DNA from: Synechococcus sp. Nb3U1
Lineage (GTDB): Bacteria > Cyanobacteriota > Cyanobacteriia > Thermostichales > Thermostichaceae
Assembly: GCF_021533835.1 (NCBI RefSeq)
Contig: NZ_JAKFYQ010000002.1
Span: forward strand, 434,001 to 498,000
DNA: 64,000 nucleotides
Direction of reading: 5' to 3'
The translations under genes and the position numbers were made by a program. Below the pieces are notes generated by a model. That model was not told the DNA's origin, did no database searches, and saw only the letters and a list, made by a program, of their open reading frames with translations. This document shows positions 43,730-53,048 of the stretch, piece by piece (position 1 is the stretch's first letter; each line of letters begins with the position of its first letter).

Positions 43730-44548
43730 TTATAGGCGCAAAAGGTAAGGCTCCTCGTCCGGGAACTCTGGCAGGGGTGGGGCCAAGATCTCAATCTCGC
43801 CAGTAGGCAAGATCTGCAGGACGGTACCCAACTGGGCCAGTTGTTCTAGGACAAAAATGCGAGTATCCCGGTCGGTGGTGGAGTTGAACACGCTCATCCA
43901 AGCATCAAACCGGGCTCGACGACTGAGGGGGCTACGGGCGATGTTGTCCCCCAATTGGCGAAAATCATCCCCTGGCAAGCCCACCTGTTCCCGCCAAGCG
44001 GCAGCTTGGTAGTAGTCGTCTCGGCCTGCTTCCGCATCGCCCAAGAAGAGAAAGTTCAGCAAGGCTCGATCCACGTAAAGTCGCCATGCGTCAGGGTTGG
44101 TCTCGGGCGTAAATTGCTGAATGCCGCGATCTAGAATTTCAATCGCTTGCTGCGGTTGTCCGGCCCGGTAGGCCAAGACCAGGCTGGACAGCCGATAGCC
44201 CAAGAAAAAATTGGGATCCAGCCGGGTCATATGGTCGAAGTAGTCGTAGGCCAAGCCATAGCCGGTCAGGGTGCGCCCGGGGCCATCCCCGTAGTACTGG
44301 ATCAGCTCCAGCCATAGCCAAGAGGCTCCCAAGTTGCGGTAGCCCAGCCATCCCAAAGCATTGGCCAGGGCGATGTTGCGATCTTTGCGGGCTTCGGCAT
44401 TTTCCAATTCCCCCAGGTTGATCCGCTCCAACATGGGCAACTGCATCTGTACCAGGATGCCACCACAGATCAGCAGCCCCAAAACGGCGGGCAAGGTGCT
44501 CTTCAGGGAGAAGCGGAGGTGGCGACGGGACAGTGAAGCGGTGGTCAT
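43730..44548 (-). CDS. Membrane-anchored TPR-like protein, unknown function
   Basis: A 272-residue protein with one membrane helix near residues 17-35 (LPAVLGLLICGGILVQ) and a soluble, helical remainder. Two helical pairs (YDYFDHMTRLDPNFFLGYRLSSLVLAYRAGQPQQAIEILDRGI and the NPDAWRLYVDRALLNFLFLGD region) look like degenerate tetratricopeptide units. It likely mediates protein contacts at the membrane. I do not recognise a named family. ATG start at 44546-44548; divergent from a methyltransferase gene. Confidence 0.65.
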   Translation of the reverse strand: MTTASLSRRHLRFSLKSTLPAVLGLLICGGILVQMQLPMLERINLGELENAEARKDRNIALANALGWLGYRNLGASWLWLELIQYYGDGPGRTLTGYGLAYDYFDHMTRLDPNFFLGYRLSSLVLAYRAGQPQQAIEILDRGIQQFTPETNPDAWRLYVDRALLNFLFLGDAEAGRDDYYQAAAWREQVGLPGDDFRQLGDNIARSPLSRRARFDAWMSVFNSTTDRDTRIFVLEQLAQLGTVLQILPTGEIEILAPPLPEFPDEEPYLLRL

Positions 44549-44669
44549 AGGTGGCTATCAGGGGATCCGAACAATTTCTTGAGGCAGTTTCACCCTGTAG
44601 GACAATCAGGGATCCTGAATAAGACCGCGGCGGCTACACTCATCTTAAATTCTGCTCTACCCCCCCTTC

Positions 44670-45941
44670 ATGGCCAGTAGCACCCTTTCTGCCTCGGAAC
44701 GGGCTCTCACCCTTTACGAAGCACTGCCCTACCCCAATGTTCCCCTCTCGCAAACGGCCCGCAATGCCCTGCCAGAGATGTTCAAAATGAGCTACACCAC
44801 GGCTCAGTACGTGCGTACCCATGCAGTGATCGAGCCAGAAGGCAAGGTTTTGTTGAATGCGGGCTGTGGCTCCGGTTGGGAGACTTTGATGATGGCGGAG
44901 GCCAATCCTGGGGCCAAAATTGTTGCTTTTGATCTGTCACCAGCCTCCGTCAAGCTCACCGAAGAACGGCTGCGCTATCACGGCTTCACAGATATCGAGT
45001 TTTATGTGCTCAATCTGCTGGAACTGGATCGCCTCGGGATCCAGTTCGATTTCATTAGTTTGAATGATGTGTTGTATTTGCTCGAGGATCCCACCGATGG
45101 TCTGCGGGCGATGAAAAGTGTCTTAAAGCCGGAGGGCATCATCCGCGCCAATCTCCACCATCGCTACCAACGGCAGGTGTACTTCCGCATGCAAGAAGCC
45201 TTTCAAATGGTAGGACAATTTGATGTTGCTCCAGCCACAGGGGCGAAACATGTACGGGAGTTCATGGGATCCCTGCACGAGGAGATTGCCAAAGGAGTGC
45301 TCTGGAATCCCGCCAACTACACCGAGGATCCCGCCATAATGAACAACTACCTGCTATCCAACGACAAAGGCTTTACGATCCCTGACTTGTTTCACATGTT
45401 GCGGCAGGCCGAGCTAGGCTTTTTGGGCTTAGTGGATATGCCCGATTGGTCGGTGGAGTCTTTGTTTAAAGAAGTGCCGGAGTTTGTGCGGCGCAAACTG
45501 GAAGACCTAAGCCCCATGGAGCGCCTACACCTGTACGAGCTGATCTGCCCTGCCCATCGCCTCATCGACTTTTGGGTGGATCACGCCGGATCCTCTTTGG
45601 TGTTTCCCTGGAGCGAGGCCGATTGGTTGGAGGGATCCGTACAATTCAACCCCATTTTGCTAGACAGCTCTCGCTTTCATCAGGAATACAACAAAGCCTT
45701 GAAAGACAACCAGCCCTATGAAATGCAATGGACAGGTGCTACCCACGGCAAGTTGAGCATTCCGCCTGACAAACTGAAGTGGCTAGCTCCATTGCTGCAA
45801 GGGCTAACCCCAGTTCGGGAATTGATTCAAGGGGGCATTGGGTTGGGATCCCTGGATGAGGAAAAAGCAACCGATCAGGTGCTGGCCTACCTGACGGCTT
45901 TGGAAGACTTTCTTTTTGTGATGTTGCAACCTAGCCTGTAA
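44670..45941 (+). CDS. Class I SAM-dependent methyltransferase, 423 residues
   Basis: The N-terminal part carries an intact methyltransferase fold: motif I VLLNAGCGSGWETLMMA (about 60-76), the acidic residue in IVAFDLSPASV, and motif IV FDFISLNDVLYLLEDP. The C-terminal 200 residues are an extension with LHEEIAKGVLWNPANY, SNDKGFTIPDLFHML and repeated hydrophobic blocks that I cannot assign. It resembles large cyanobacterial methyltransferases of unknown substrate. The gene stands alone. Confidence 0.8.
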   Translation: MASSTLSASERALTLYEALPYPNVPLSQTARNALPEMFKMSYTTAQYVRTHAVIEPEGKVLLNAGCGSGWETLMMAEANPGAKIVAFDLSPASVKLTEERLRYHGFTDIEFYVLNLLELDRLGIQFDFISLNDVLYLLEDPTDGLRAMKSVLKPEGIIRANLHHRYQRQVYFRMQEAFQMVGQFDVAPATGAKHVREFMGSLHEEIAKGVLWNPANYTEDPAIMNNYLLSNDKGFTIPDLFHMLRQAELGFLGLVDMPDWSVESLFKEVPEFVRRKLEDLSPMERLHLYELICPAHRLIDFWVDHAGSSLVFPWSEADWLEGSVQFNPILLDSSRFHQEYNKALKDNQPYEMQWTGATHGKLSIPPDKLKWLAPLLQGLTPVRELIQGGIGLGSLDEEKATDQVLAYLTALEDFLFVMLQPSL

Positions 45942-46107
45942 GGGAACCAAACTGCTCACAGTCTCGGGTTGGTTTGGCTCTAATGGCGCTTAGCAGGGAT
46001 CCTATGGGTCAGTGTGGAGATCCGCCTGGGATCCGACCCCAATGTTGGGCGATGATGGAGAAGGAGGGGGATAATTTTCCCTACAGGCGATATCGGGGGC
46101 TAGGGCT

Positions 46108-46494
46108 ATGGGTCGTTCCTACCAACAATCGGAAGTGGAAGAGATTTTGACCCGGGCGATGGCTCTGCATGCTCAACGCTCAGAAACCTTTTCCCACCAG
46201 CAAATCTTGGAAATGGCAACAGAATTGGGGATCCCTGCGGCAGATCTGGAAGCCGCCATGCAAGATTGGGAAAAAGACCGCCCGGCTAACACCTCTTCAG
46301 CTCCTGGAAAAACAGAATCCTCCGACAAAGCCAAGCCTGTGGGGGATCCCTTCTGGCGCAAAGCTGCTCCTCCCGCCGTGATTGTGGGTGGACTGCTAGT
46401 GATGGGCCCAATCAGCCTGTTAGCCACAATTCCCATTGCCCATCATCTGAACAAACGCAACAAAGCCCAGCAACATCCGCAACCTTCCAGTTAA
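46108..46494 (+). CDS. Small membrane protein with a 2TM-domain-like N-terminus
   Basis: A 128-residue protein. Residues 1-50 (YQQSEVEEILTRAMAL, then HQQILEMATELGIPAADLEAAMQDWE) match the short helical module often placed before 2TM domains in cyanobacteria. A Ser/Pro/Lys linker follows, then one hydrophobic hairpin (PAVIVGGLLVMGPISLLATIPIAHHL, 88-113) and a basic tail. The membrane part is too short for two clear helices, so it may be a re-entrant segment. Function unknown. Convergent with vanY. Confidence 0.75.
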   Translation: MGRSYQQSEVEEILTRAMALHAQRSETFSHQQILEMATELGIPAADLEAAMQDWEKDRPANTSSAPGKTESSDKAKPVGDPFWRKAAPPAVIVGGLLVMGPISLLATIPIAHHLNKRNKAQQHPQPSS

Positions 46495-46523
46495 TCGACC
46501 TGTTGAGCTGCAGATGGGCCGGA

Positions 46524-47276
46524 TCATCGAGTGTAGAAGGTTTCAAGACTGTTACGATCCCCCACAAAACGCCAGTGCCAAGGCTCGTAGCTCACCCCCT
46601 GCGGGTTTCCACGCGGGAAAGACAGCTCAAAGCCAAAACGGGCAGCATTGCTCTCTAACCATCGGAAGGCGGGAGTGGTTTCAAATCCTTCTTCCGTATC
46701 GAATTGTGGAAACCCTGCATCACCAATATCGATGGCATAGCCAGTGTGGTGCTCACTGTAGCCGGGGGGAGCGCTGACAGCAGCCCGTTCTTCCGGTCGC
46801 AAGGCGCGGGACTGGGCCAGTTGAAAAAACAAGAATTCTTGATCCGCAATCGAGCGAAACCCCGAAATCGGGACAAGACGGATCCCGGCGGCTTGAGCGG
46901 CTTCATTCATACGCCGATAACTTTCAGCCGCCGCCTGGCGCAAGCGGATCTCGCGGCCATGGTAACTCCCCACCGCCTGCAGACTGTCCAGTGGGGCTTC
47001 CGAAAAGGCAAAATGCCCCAATACAGACACTCGACCATCCTGAAGGGTTGGCGGTGGCAAAGAAAAAGACGACTGGCTGGATTCTTCCACCGCTACAGGA
47101 GCTGCTACCTCGGGGGAATCTGATAAACCCAACAGCCCCCAATCGACCCAGAACAGGAGCCCAAGCAAGATTAAACCTAGTCCTAGGCTCAGCCATAACC
47201 GCGATGAAATCACCAGACCTTGTTTTCTCCCCACCCGAGTGGGTTGGCGACGCGCGACCGGAATGTCGTCGTTCAT
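46524..47276 (-). CDS. D-alanyl-D-alanine carboxypeptidase (VanY-like, M15B)
   Basis: About 250 residues from the ATG at 47276. A single membrane helix near residues 25-45 anchors the protein (LWLSLGLGLILLGLLFWV). The periplasmic catalytic domain carries SGFRSIADQEFLF, then YSEHHTGYAIDIGD (His and Asp zinc ligands) and EPWHWRFVG with the last His ligand. It trims the terminal D-Ala of peptidoglycan peptides. Length is normal. It follows prxQ by 44 bases on the map but is read away from it on the same strand. Confidence 0.92.
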   Translation of the reverse strand: MNDDIPVARRQPTRVGRKQGLVISSRLWLSLGLGLILLGLLFWVDWGLLGLSDSPEVAAPVAVEESSQSSFSLPPPTLQDGRVSVLGHFAFSEAPLDSLQAVGSYHGREIRLRQAAAESYRRMNEAAQAAGIRLVPISGFRSIADQEFLFFQLAQSRALRPEERAAVSAPPGYSEHHTGYAIDIGDAGFPQFDTEEGFETTPAFRWLESNAARFGFELSFPRGNPQGVSYEPWHWRFVGDRNSLETFYTR

Positions 47277-47326
47277 GTGCAAAGGCAGAGAATCCAGCTA
47301 GGAGAACTCAAGGGATGCAGCCCTAT

Positions 47327-47764
47327 TTACAATCCCAAATCCGCCAAAATATCGCGGGCATGGGTTTCGGTATTGATGTTTTGGTAAACCTTAGCAATTT
47401 TGCCTTCGCCATCGATCACATAGGTAACCCGCTTGGAATAGCCGCCCCCATCCACATCGTAGGCACGGGTGATTACCCCACTGCTATCCACCAATAGCGG
47501 AAAAGGCAGGTTGTACTTCTCGGTGAACTTTTGGTGCGAGGCTTGATCATCCATGCTCACTCCCAAAACCACTACATCTTTGCCCTGATAATCGGCATAG
47601 GCATCGCGGAATCCACAGGCTTCTTTGGTACAACCGGGGGTATCGTCTTTGGGGTAGAAATAAAGGATGACGGTTTTACCCGCCAAACTGGCCAGAGAAA
47701 CCTGATTGCCTTGGGTATCGGTGGTGTTGAACCCAGGTGCAGCAGTGCCAACGGTGAGAGCCAT
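47327..47764 (-). CDS. Peroxiredoxin of the BCP/PrxQ type
   Basis: A 145-residue thiol peroxidase. The peroxidatic Cys45 is in FYPKDDTPGCTKEAC and the resolving Cys50 is five residues later, which is the atypical 2-Cys PrxQ pattern. It reduces hydrogen peroxide and organic peroxides using thioredoxin. Length and fold markers (LLVDSSGVITRAYDVDGGGYSKRVTYVID) are normal. No signal peptide, so it is cytoplasmic. Confidence 0.94.
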   Translation of the reverse strand: MALTVGTAAPGFNTTDTQGNQVSLASLAGKTVILYFYPKDDTPGCTKEACGFRDAYADYQGKDVVVLGVSMDDQASHQKFTEKYNLPFPLLVDSSGVITRAYDVDGGGYSKRVTYVIDGEGKIAKVYQNINTETHARDILADLGL

Positions 47765-47907
47765 AGAGGAAGTTACCTTGAAAGGCGCAATGGATAGACA
47801 GTACCCCTAGGGGCCTGCCCTCAGCATTCTCTTCAGCCATACTTGCCTCTGTCAAGCCATTGCCAAGCTAGCCAGGGATCCCACTCTTGTCAAAACCATG
47901 TATCGGT

Positions 47908-48759
47908 TCATTCCACCCGCGGCAGCAGCAGTGTGAACGTCGAGCCCAAGCCGACCTCCGACACAAAAGTAATCTGCCCCCCGTGCAGGCGTGCACAGGT
48001 TTGTGCCACCGTCAGCCCCAATCCTGTACCCACCCTCTCCCCGACATTGCTACCTCGATAAAACGTATCGAACAGATGGGCTTGAGCTGGGATAGGGATC
48101 CCGATGCCCCAATCCCGAACTTCGATCTGAAAGACAGAGCCACAGCAGACGCGGATGCGAACCAGCTGATGATGGGGGGAGTATTTGAGGGCGTTGTGGG
48201 CAAAGGTAATCCAGGTTCCAGAAAGAAGAGGTCGATTGATCTGGATTGACACACACGGTTTGGGTGCTGGAGTCGTAGAAGCCCAAAAAATGCTCCGATG
48301 CCGGCACTGTGTGATCGTAAAGATCAAAATCAATGTCTGAGTTGAGATCGTTAAAGGCCTCCTCTACCACATCAGAAATCCGAAATATCCCCAATAAATA
48401 ATCCGGTGCTTTATCTCGTTGTATTAAAGGTAAAAATACCAAAAAACCAAATTGCTCTTCCCTTCCGGTTCTTGCACCAGTCGTATTCGCGCAGTGGCAA
48501 CCAAAGACTGGGCTTTTCGAGCAGTTTCAATCACCAGTTTGCGCGTCTGATCAGAAGCCAAATCAAATCCAACAGCCACTTCATTGCTGACCAACGGCTG
48601 TACATAAGTAACAGGTACATAATAGGCTCTCGAGGCGGCTGGAACCAATTTCCCCTGTTCGGTGTGATCGGTAATGCGGAACTCAGGGATCCCGAGAGCC
48701 TTCATCCTCAGCTCAAAGGCTTCCCGTTCTGTGTGCAGGACAAAGGGGGCCCATTCCAA
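47908..48759 (-). pseudogene. Broken CHASE-domain histidine kinase
   Basis: Three frames carry the pieces. The CHASE sensor end is in 48424-48759 (EREAFELRMKALGIPEFRITD, YYVPVTYVQPLVSNEVAVGFDLASD, RLVQEPEG). The next piece (LIQRDKAPDYLLGIFRISDVVEEAF) is shifted by one frame at about 48430. After CVNP near 48250 the reading jumps to a HATPase fragment: NALKYSPHHQLVRI, GIGIP, GTGLGLTVAQTCARLHGG. The second membrane helix, any PAS/GAF part and HisKA are missing. The N-terminal membrane helix is also lost. It is a decayed sensor gene. Confidence 0.8.
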
Positions 48760-48782
48760 GGCCCCACAAAGGTTTTGATGCC

Positions 48783-48995
48783 TTGAAGCCGATTTTGGGC
48801 AGCCTACCGGATTTGTGTTCGGCCCTGCTGCCTCCCTGTCGATTTAGCCAACGCTGTGAATTCTTTAGCTCCGCTTGCAATCAGACCCCGTTACCGCGCA
48901 CCCAAATTGAGCCGGAGCATAGGGTGGCCTGCTGGCACCCCCTTAATTCAGCCCATTCCGAACCTCCCACTTCAGCAGTCAGGATCCCTGGTTAA
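48783..48995 (+). pseudogene. C-terminal fragment of a DppD/OppD-like ABC ATPase
   Basis: The frame reads ILGSLPDLCSALLPPCRFSQRCEFFSSACNQ and EPEHRVACWHPL, the conserved oligo_HPY C-terminal extension (GCRFxxRCxxA...RVACW) of oligopeptide transporter ATPases. Nothing of the catalytic domain remains. It is followed after 38 bases by the related DppF pseudogene, so both derive from an old dpp/opp operon. Confidence 0.75.
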
Positions 48996-49033
48996 CTGTT
49001 TTGTTTTTGCCCATGAGAATACTAGAGGATACT

Positions 49034-50015
49034 ATGAATGCTTTGATTGGATCCCCTGTTGTCGCTCTAAGTTGGTCGGGTTCTGCTCCGGCGGGATTGC
49101 TAAGTGTATCGGGATTACGCAAACAGCTTCCGGTCGGTGGTGGCAACCACCTTTATGCGGTGGATCACCTCAATTTTGCGATGGATGCCGGGGAAAGTGT
49201 GGGATTGGTAGGGCGGCAAATCCACATTGATCCGGCTGATCAGCCGTCTCCTGGATCCGAGTGAGGGAGACATTTGGTTCAATGGCCAGCGGATTAGTGA
49301 TATCCCCTTACAACATTTCGTTCAGCATCCAGCGCGGGCACAACTGCAAATGGTGTTTCAGGATCCCACCGATAGCTTGAATCCTCGCTTTTCTGCCTTT
49401 GATACGATTACCGATCTCATTGAACGCCTGGGGCGAATGCTACCGGGAAGCTTCTACAGGGATCCCCAACAATTGCAACGGCGGGCGGAAGAACTAGTGG
49501 ATTGGGTAGGCTTGCCAACGGCTTTGTTGAGGCGCTATCCTCACCAACTGTCGGGTGGACAAAAGGCACGGGTAGGTATTGCGCGGGTGATTGCCTTGGA
49601 TCCTAAGTTATTGATTTTGGATGAGCCGACCTCGGCGCTGGATGTCTCGGTTCAGGCGATTATTTTGCATTTGTTGGCAGATCTGAAAAATCGTTTGGGC
49701 ATGAGCTATCTGTTCGTTTCCCATGATCTGAATGTGGTGCACCTGTTGTGCGACCGGATTATGGTCATGTACTTGGGCAAAATTGTCGAGACTGGCCCTG
49801 CTGAGGAGATCTTTAACCGCCCACAACACCCCTATACTCAAGCTTTGATCACCGCTATTCCTAGCTTTGAAAGCAAACCAAAAGTAATCCCTCTTGCTGG
49901 AGAACCCTGTAGCCCCATCAATCCGAACCCTAAAATTTGCCGATTATACGGATATACGGACGCTGTGAATACTCTACAGAGTGGTGCAGCTAAGAAATGC
50001 CCCCATTACAGGTGA
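49034..50015 (+). pseudogene. DppF-like oligopeptide ABC ATPase, Walker A deleted
   Basis: The N-terminal part (from ATG 49034: LLSVSGLRKQLPV, HLYAVDHLNFAMDAGESVGLVG) runs into a frame change near 49211-49214. Comparison with the family motif GLVGESGCGKST suggests 11 bases are missing. The downstream frame (from about 49227) is intact: LIRLISRLLDPSEGDIWFNGQRI, MVFQDPTDSLNPR (Q-loop), QLSGGQKARVGIARVI (signature), LILDEPTSALDVS (Walker B) and FVSHDLNVV (H-loop). The C-terminal oligo_HPY cysteine region is also scrambled (ICRLYGYTDAV). Without Walker A it cannot bind ATP normally. Confidence 0.85.
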
Positions 50016-50132
50016 CCCGTCCTGATCATGCCGTAATCATGCCGTAGCTTGCCATTATCCGCTCACTCCATCTTGAAGCCATTTTTTGGTTCGTCGTTGC
50101 CATTTCTCAACTGCTCCGGCCCAAGCCAAAAA

Positions 50133-50158
50133 AAGGGATCCACAGCTGCGGATCCCTT
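50133..50158 (-). terminator. Intrinsic terminator of the DUF4278 gene
   Basis: AAGGGATCC (50133-50141) and GGATCCCTT (50150-50158) form a 9-bp stem with an 8-base loop. On the minus strand it is followed by a run of seven T's. It lies 69 bases after the DUF4278 stop. The stem is made of the window's abundant GGATCC palindrome. Confidence 0.8.
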
Positions 50159-50226
50159 GGCAATTGACTTAAACGGTTGACTGAACGGGTTGACCTCGTC
50201 AGCACCCGTGCCTGTTTCTCACGCCA

Positions 50227-50679
50227 TCAGCTCATGCTGACATGGCTACGGTCGTAGTTGAGCCGAAACGTGGGGTGAACCTTGCCCTGAATGCGATTCC
50301 AAAATCCCCGCACATTTGCGTGAAGGCCAATATGTTCCACACCGCGAACCAGCATGGCTTGCTGACGGATCCGAATCGCCCGTTGATGGCTCATCATCAA
50401 GCTGCGGGACAGTTCATCCAACGCATGGGTATGGCTGGGAACCGCCACTGAAGCGGGTTCTGCCACCGGTTGAGCGGGTTGAGCCGCCCCTTCAGGAGCT
50501 TCTGTGTGATAGGCCACACCCCGATAGAGCATATCCAAATTGGTGGGCAACACCACCGGCTTGGTCAGATGACGGAACCGCCAGTCTAAACCCCGATAGC
50601 GGCCCCCCACTTTGCCCGGAGAGACCTCCACTGTAGCGGGAGTGTAATTGTAGTCAACGCCACGGTAAGAGAGTTCCAT
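50227..50679 (-). CDS. DUF4278 protein
   Basis: About 150 residues from the ATG at 50679. It carries two YRG-type motifs, MELSYRGVDYNYTP at the start and LYRGVAYHTE near residues 57-66, plus RYRGLDWRFRHL, typical of DUF4278 proteins found almost only in cyanobacteria. A Pro/Ala linker separates them from a basic helical tail (ELSRSLMMSHQRAIRIRQQAMLVRG). Function is not known; relatives respond to stress. It has its own promoter (50852-50882) and terminator (50133-50158). Confidence 0.85.
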   Translation of the reverse strand: MELSYRGVDYNYTPATVEVSPGKVGGRYRGLDWRFRHLTKPVVLPTNLDMLYRGVAYHTEAPEGAAQPAQPVAEPASVAVPSHTHALDELSRSLMMSHQRAIRIRQQAMLVRGVEHIGLHANVRGFWNRIQGKVHPTFRLNYDRSHVSMS

Positions 50680-50851
50680 GATTCTCGCCTCCAAATGTTG
50701 AATTGTGACTGGTAAACATCCTGTGAACGGTCACAAGGGTTGAGGCGCGTTCCTTCGGGATAGCTCCCTACTTCCGTCCTCCGCCGGTGATGTCGCTTCT
50801 CAATCAGCCGCCCAAAACCAGAGAGGATGAACGATTTCTATCTACATTCTG

Positions 50852-50882
50852 TATTATAAGCTACGATTTTGTGGTATTGTCA
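50852..50882 (-). promoter_or_regulatory. Predicted sigma-70 promoter of the DUF4278 gene
   Basis: On the minus strand a perfect TATAAT (50852-50857) is preceded by CTGACA (50877-50882, one mismatch to TTGACA) at a spacing of 19 bases. It points toward the DUF4278 start 173 bases away, leaving a long leader. Confidence 0.55.
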
Positions 50883-50999
50883 GCAACCTTTAACAAAAAT
50901 TTCCAGTTGGATCCTTTTGGGGCTTGTGCTGAGTGAGCTGGGATCCCTGAACGCTGCATCCTCTTGCCGCGCCAGGCCCCGTCGTGAACTCTGTCCGGG

Positions 51000-52961
51000 A
51001 TGTCAAGGAAGAGATTATGGTGGAAGGAATCCTCAGGATTGACTACAAAAGTTCACATTCCCGTGTGGGTGGCCTCGGTGCAGGAAGACTTTCGCCTGAT
51101 TTTAGACATCGTGACGGTACTGGCGGCAGCTTCGGCTGGGGGGTTTTTGGCCTCGGTGTTACGGCAGCCGGTGCTGCTGGGCTATTTGCTGGCCGGGATC
51201 CTGGTGGGACCGGCGGGGTTGGGCTGGATTAAAGAAATTGTGCAGGTGGAAACCCTGGCCCAATTTGGGGTGACCTTCTTGCTGTTTACCCTAGGGGTGG
51301 AGTTTTCTCTCAAAGAACTGCGCAAGGTGCGGGGGATCGCTATTGGCGGCGGCATCTTACAAATTAGCCTAACGATTTTGATCACGGCGGTTCTGGCGGT
51401 CGCCAGCGGCTGGTTAACGCCAGTGCAGGGGATTTTCCTGGGAGCGGTGCTCTCCTTATCCTCCACTGCAGTGGTGCTGAAAAGTCTGACCGAGACCAAC
51501 CAGATGGGCACTCCCCAGGCACAGGCCATGTTGGGGATCCTGATCGTGCAGGATTTGGCGGTGGGGTTGATGCTGGCGGTCTTGCCCGCGCTGGATTATC
51601 CCTTGCCGGAACTGGCGGGATCCGTGGGCAAAGCCTTGCTGGAAATTGGGTTGGTGGGGCTGGGGGCAGTGGTGGCCGGCATTTGGTTGGTGCCCGGTTT
51701 TTTGCGCCTCCTGGCCCAACGGGAAAACAAAGAGGTGTTCTTGCTGGGGGTAATCAGCCTCTGTGTAGGCATTGCCCTGCTGACGGATCGGATTGGCATT
51801 TCCAGCGAGATTGGGGCTTTCATCGCTGGGCTGATGATCTCGGAGGTGGAATACGCCGATCAAACCCTGGACTATGTAGAGCCGTTGCGGGATGTTTTCG
51901 CCGCCCTGTTTTTTGCCGCCATCGGCATGTTAATTGACCCCAGCTTTATTGCCAGTCACCTGTTGCTGATCCTGACGCTGGTGGGGTTGGTGATGGTGGG
52001 CAAGCTTTTGATCATTGCCCCCTTGGTGCGGCTGTTTCGTTACTCTCTGTCGGCGGCGGTGTTGGTGGGGTTGGGCCTGTCCCAAATTGGTGAGTTCTCG
52101 TTTGTGCTGGCTAGTGAGGGGCAATCTTTGGGGTTGGTGTCGCGGCAAACCTATTTGCTCATCGTCAGCACCACGGCGGTTACCCTGCTCATCACCCCTT
52201 TTCTGTTGAAGTTGGCGCCCCGCCTTTTTGCCTGGCTGGAGGGGATCCCTGCTTTTGCCCGTTGGCTGGAATCGGGCGAGCGGCCCCGAGCTGTTGCCCC
52301 CGACACCCCCGCACGTGGGCATGTGGTGGTATGTGGGTATGGACAGGTGGGGCAAGATATTGTGCGGCTATTGGAGGCCCGTCACCATGAGCTGTTGGTG
52401 ATCGACCAATCGGAGCGGGTTATTCAGCAATTGCGCTCCCGGGGGATCCCTTACGTGTATGGCAATGCCGCCAGTGCGCTGGTGCTGGAAAAAGCCAACC
52501 TCCCCCAAGCGCGTACCCTGGTGATCGCCCTGCCGGATCGTATGAGCATACGCCTTTGCTTGAAACGAGCCCTGGAATTGGCTCCTCAGTTGGATGTGGT
52601 GGTGCGAGCCACTCACAAAGAAGACATCGAGCAACTCTATCAGTTGGGAGCCCGCGAGGTTGTACACCCCGAGTTCGAGGCCAGCCTGGGGCTGTGCAGC
52701 CATGTGCTGCTGGAGTTGGGAGAACCTCTAGCCATCATTCAGCAGGAGATCCTGACGATTCGCAACAGCCATTACCGCGATCTTCGTCCTTTGCATCCCA
52801 GTTGTTTGATCCCCACCCCCCTCAGTTGGTTGACAGAGCAAACCGCCCTCTCGACAGCCCTGGATCCTACCCATAACGGCACGGGCAACCTCAGCAACGG
52901 TAAGTCGGGATCCCATTTGGCTTGGTGGGAACATTGGCAACGCCCGGTCCAGTACCACTAA
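51000..52961 (+). CDS. KefB-type monovalent cation:proton antiporter (CPA2) with RCK/TrkA-N
   Basis: A 653-residue protein. Residues 30-420 hold about 12 membrane helices of the Na+/H+ exchanger fold, including LGYLLAGILVGPAGLG, LFTLGVEFSLKELRK and QDLAVGLMLAVLPALDYP. A cytoplasmic TrkA-N (RCK) domain follows from about 445: HVVVCGYGQVGQDIVRLL (Rossmann), with VYGNAASALVLEKANL. It likely exports K+ or Na+ for protons, gated by NAD(H). The real start could be slightly downstream of 51000. It precedes pgk by 87 bases. Confidence 0.9.
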   Translation: MSRKRLWWKESSGLTTKVHIPVWVASVQEDFRLILDIVTVLAAASAGGFLASVLRQPVLLGYLLAGILVGPAGLGWIKEIVQVETLAQFGVTFLLFTLGVEFSLKELRKVRGIAIGGGILQISLTILITAVLAVASGWLTPVQGIFLGAVLSLSSTAVVLKSLTETNQMGTPQAQAMLGILIVQDLAVGLMLAVLPALDYPLPELAGSVGKALLEIGLVGLGAVVAGIWLVPGFLRLLAQRENKEVFLLGVISLCVGIALLTDRIGISSEIGAFIAGLMISEVEYADQTLDYVEPLRDVFAALFFAAIGMLIDPSFIASHLLLILTLVGLVMVGKLLIIAPLVRLFRYSLSAAVLVGLGLSQIGEFSFVLASEGQSLGLVSRQTYLLIVSTTAVTLLITPFLLKLAPRLFAWLEGIPAFARWLESGERPRAVAPDTPARGHVVVCGYGQVGQDIVRLLEARHHELLVIDQSERVIQQLRSRGIPYVYGNAASALVLEKANLPQARTLVIALPDRMSIRLCLKRALELAPQLDVVVRATHKEDIEQLYQLGAREVVHPEFEASLGLCSHVLLELGEPLAIIQQEILTIRNSHYRDLRPLHPSCLIPTPLSWLTEQTALSTALDPTHNGTGNLSNGKSGSHLAWWEHWQRPVQYH

Positions 52962-53048
52962 GGGAACCTCCGCTTTCTGGGGATCGGATCCCTGGTAGGA
53001 TACGGAAGAAAAAGTGAAGACTCTCCTCAGTTCAAGGACGGGACAATT

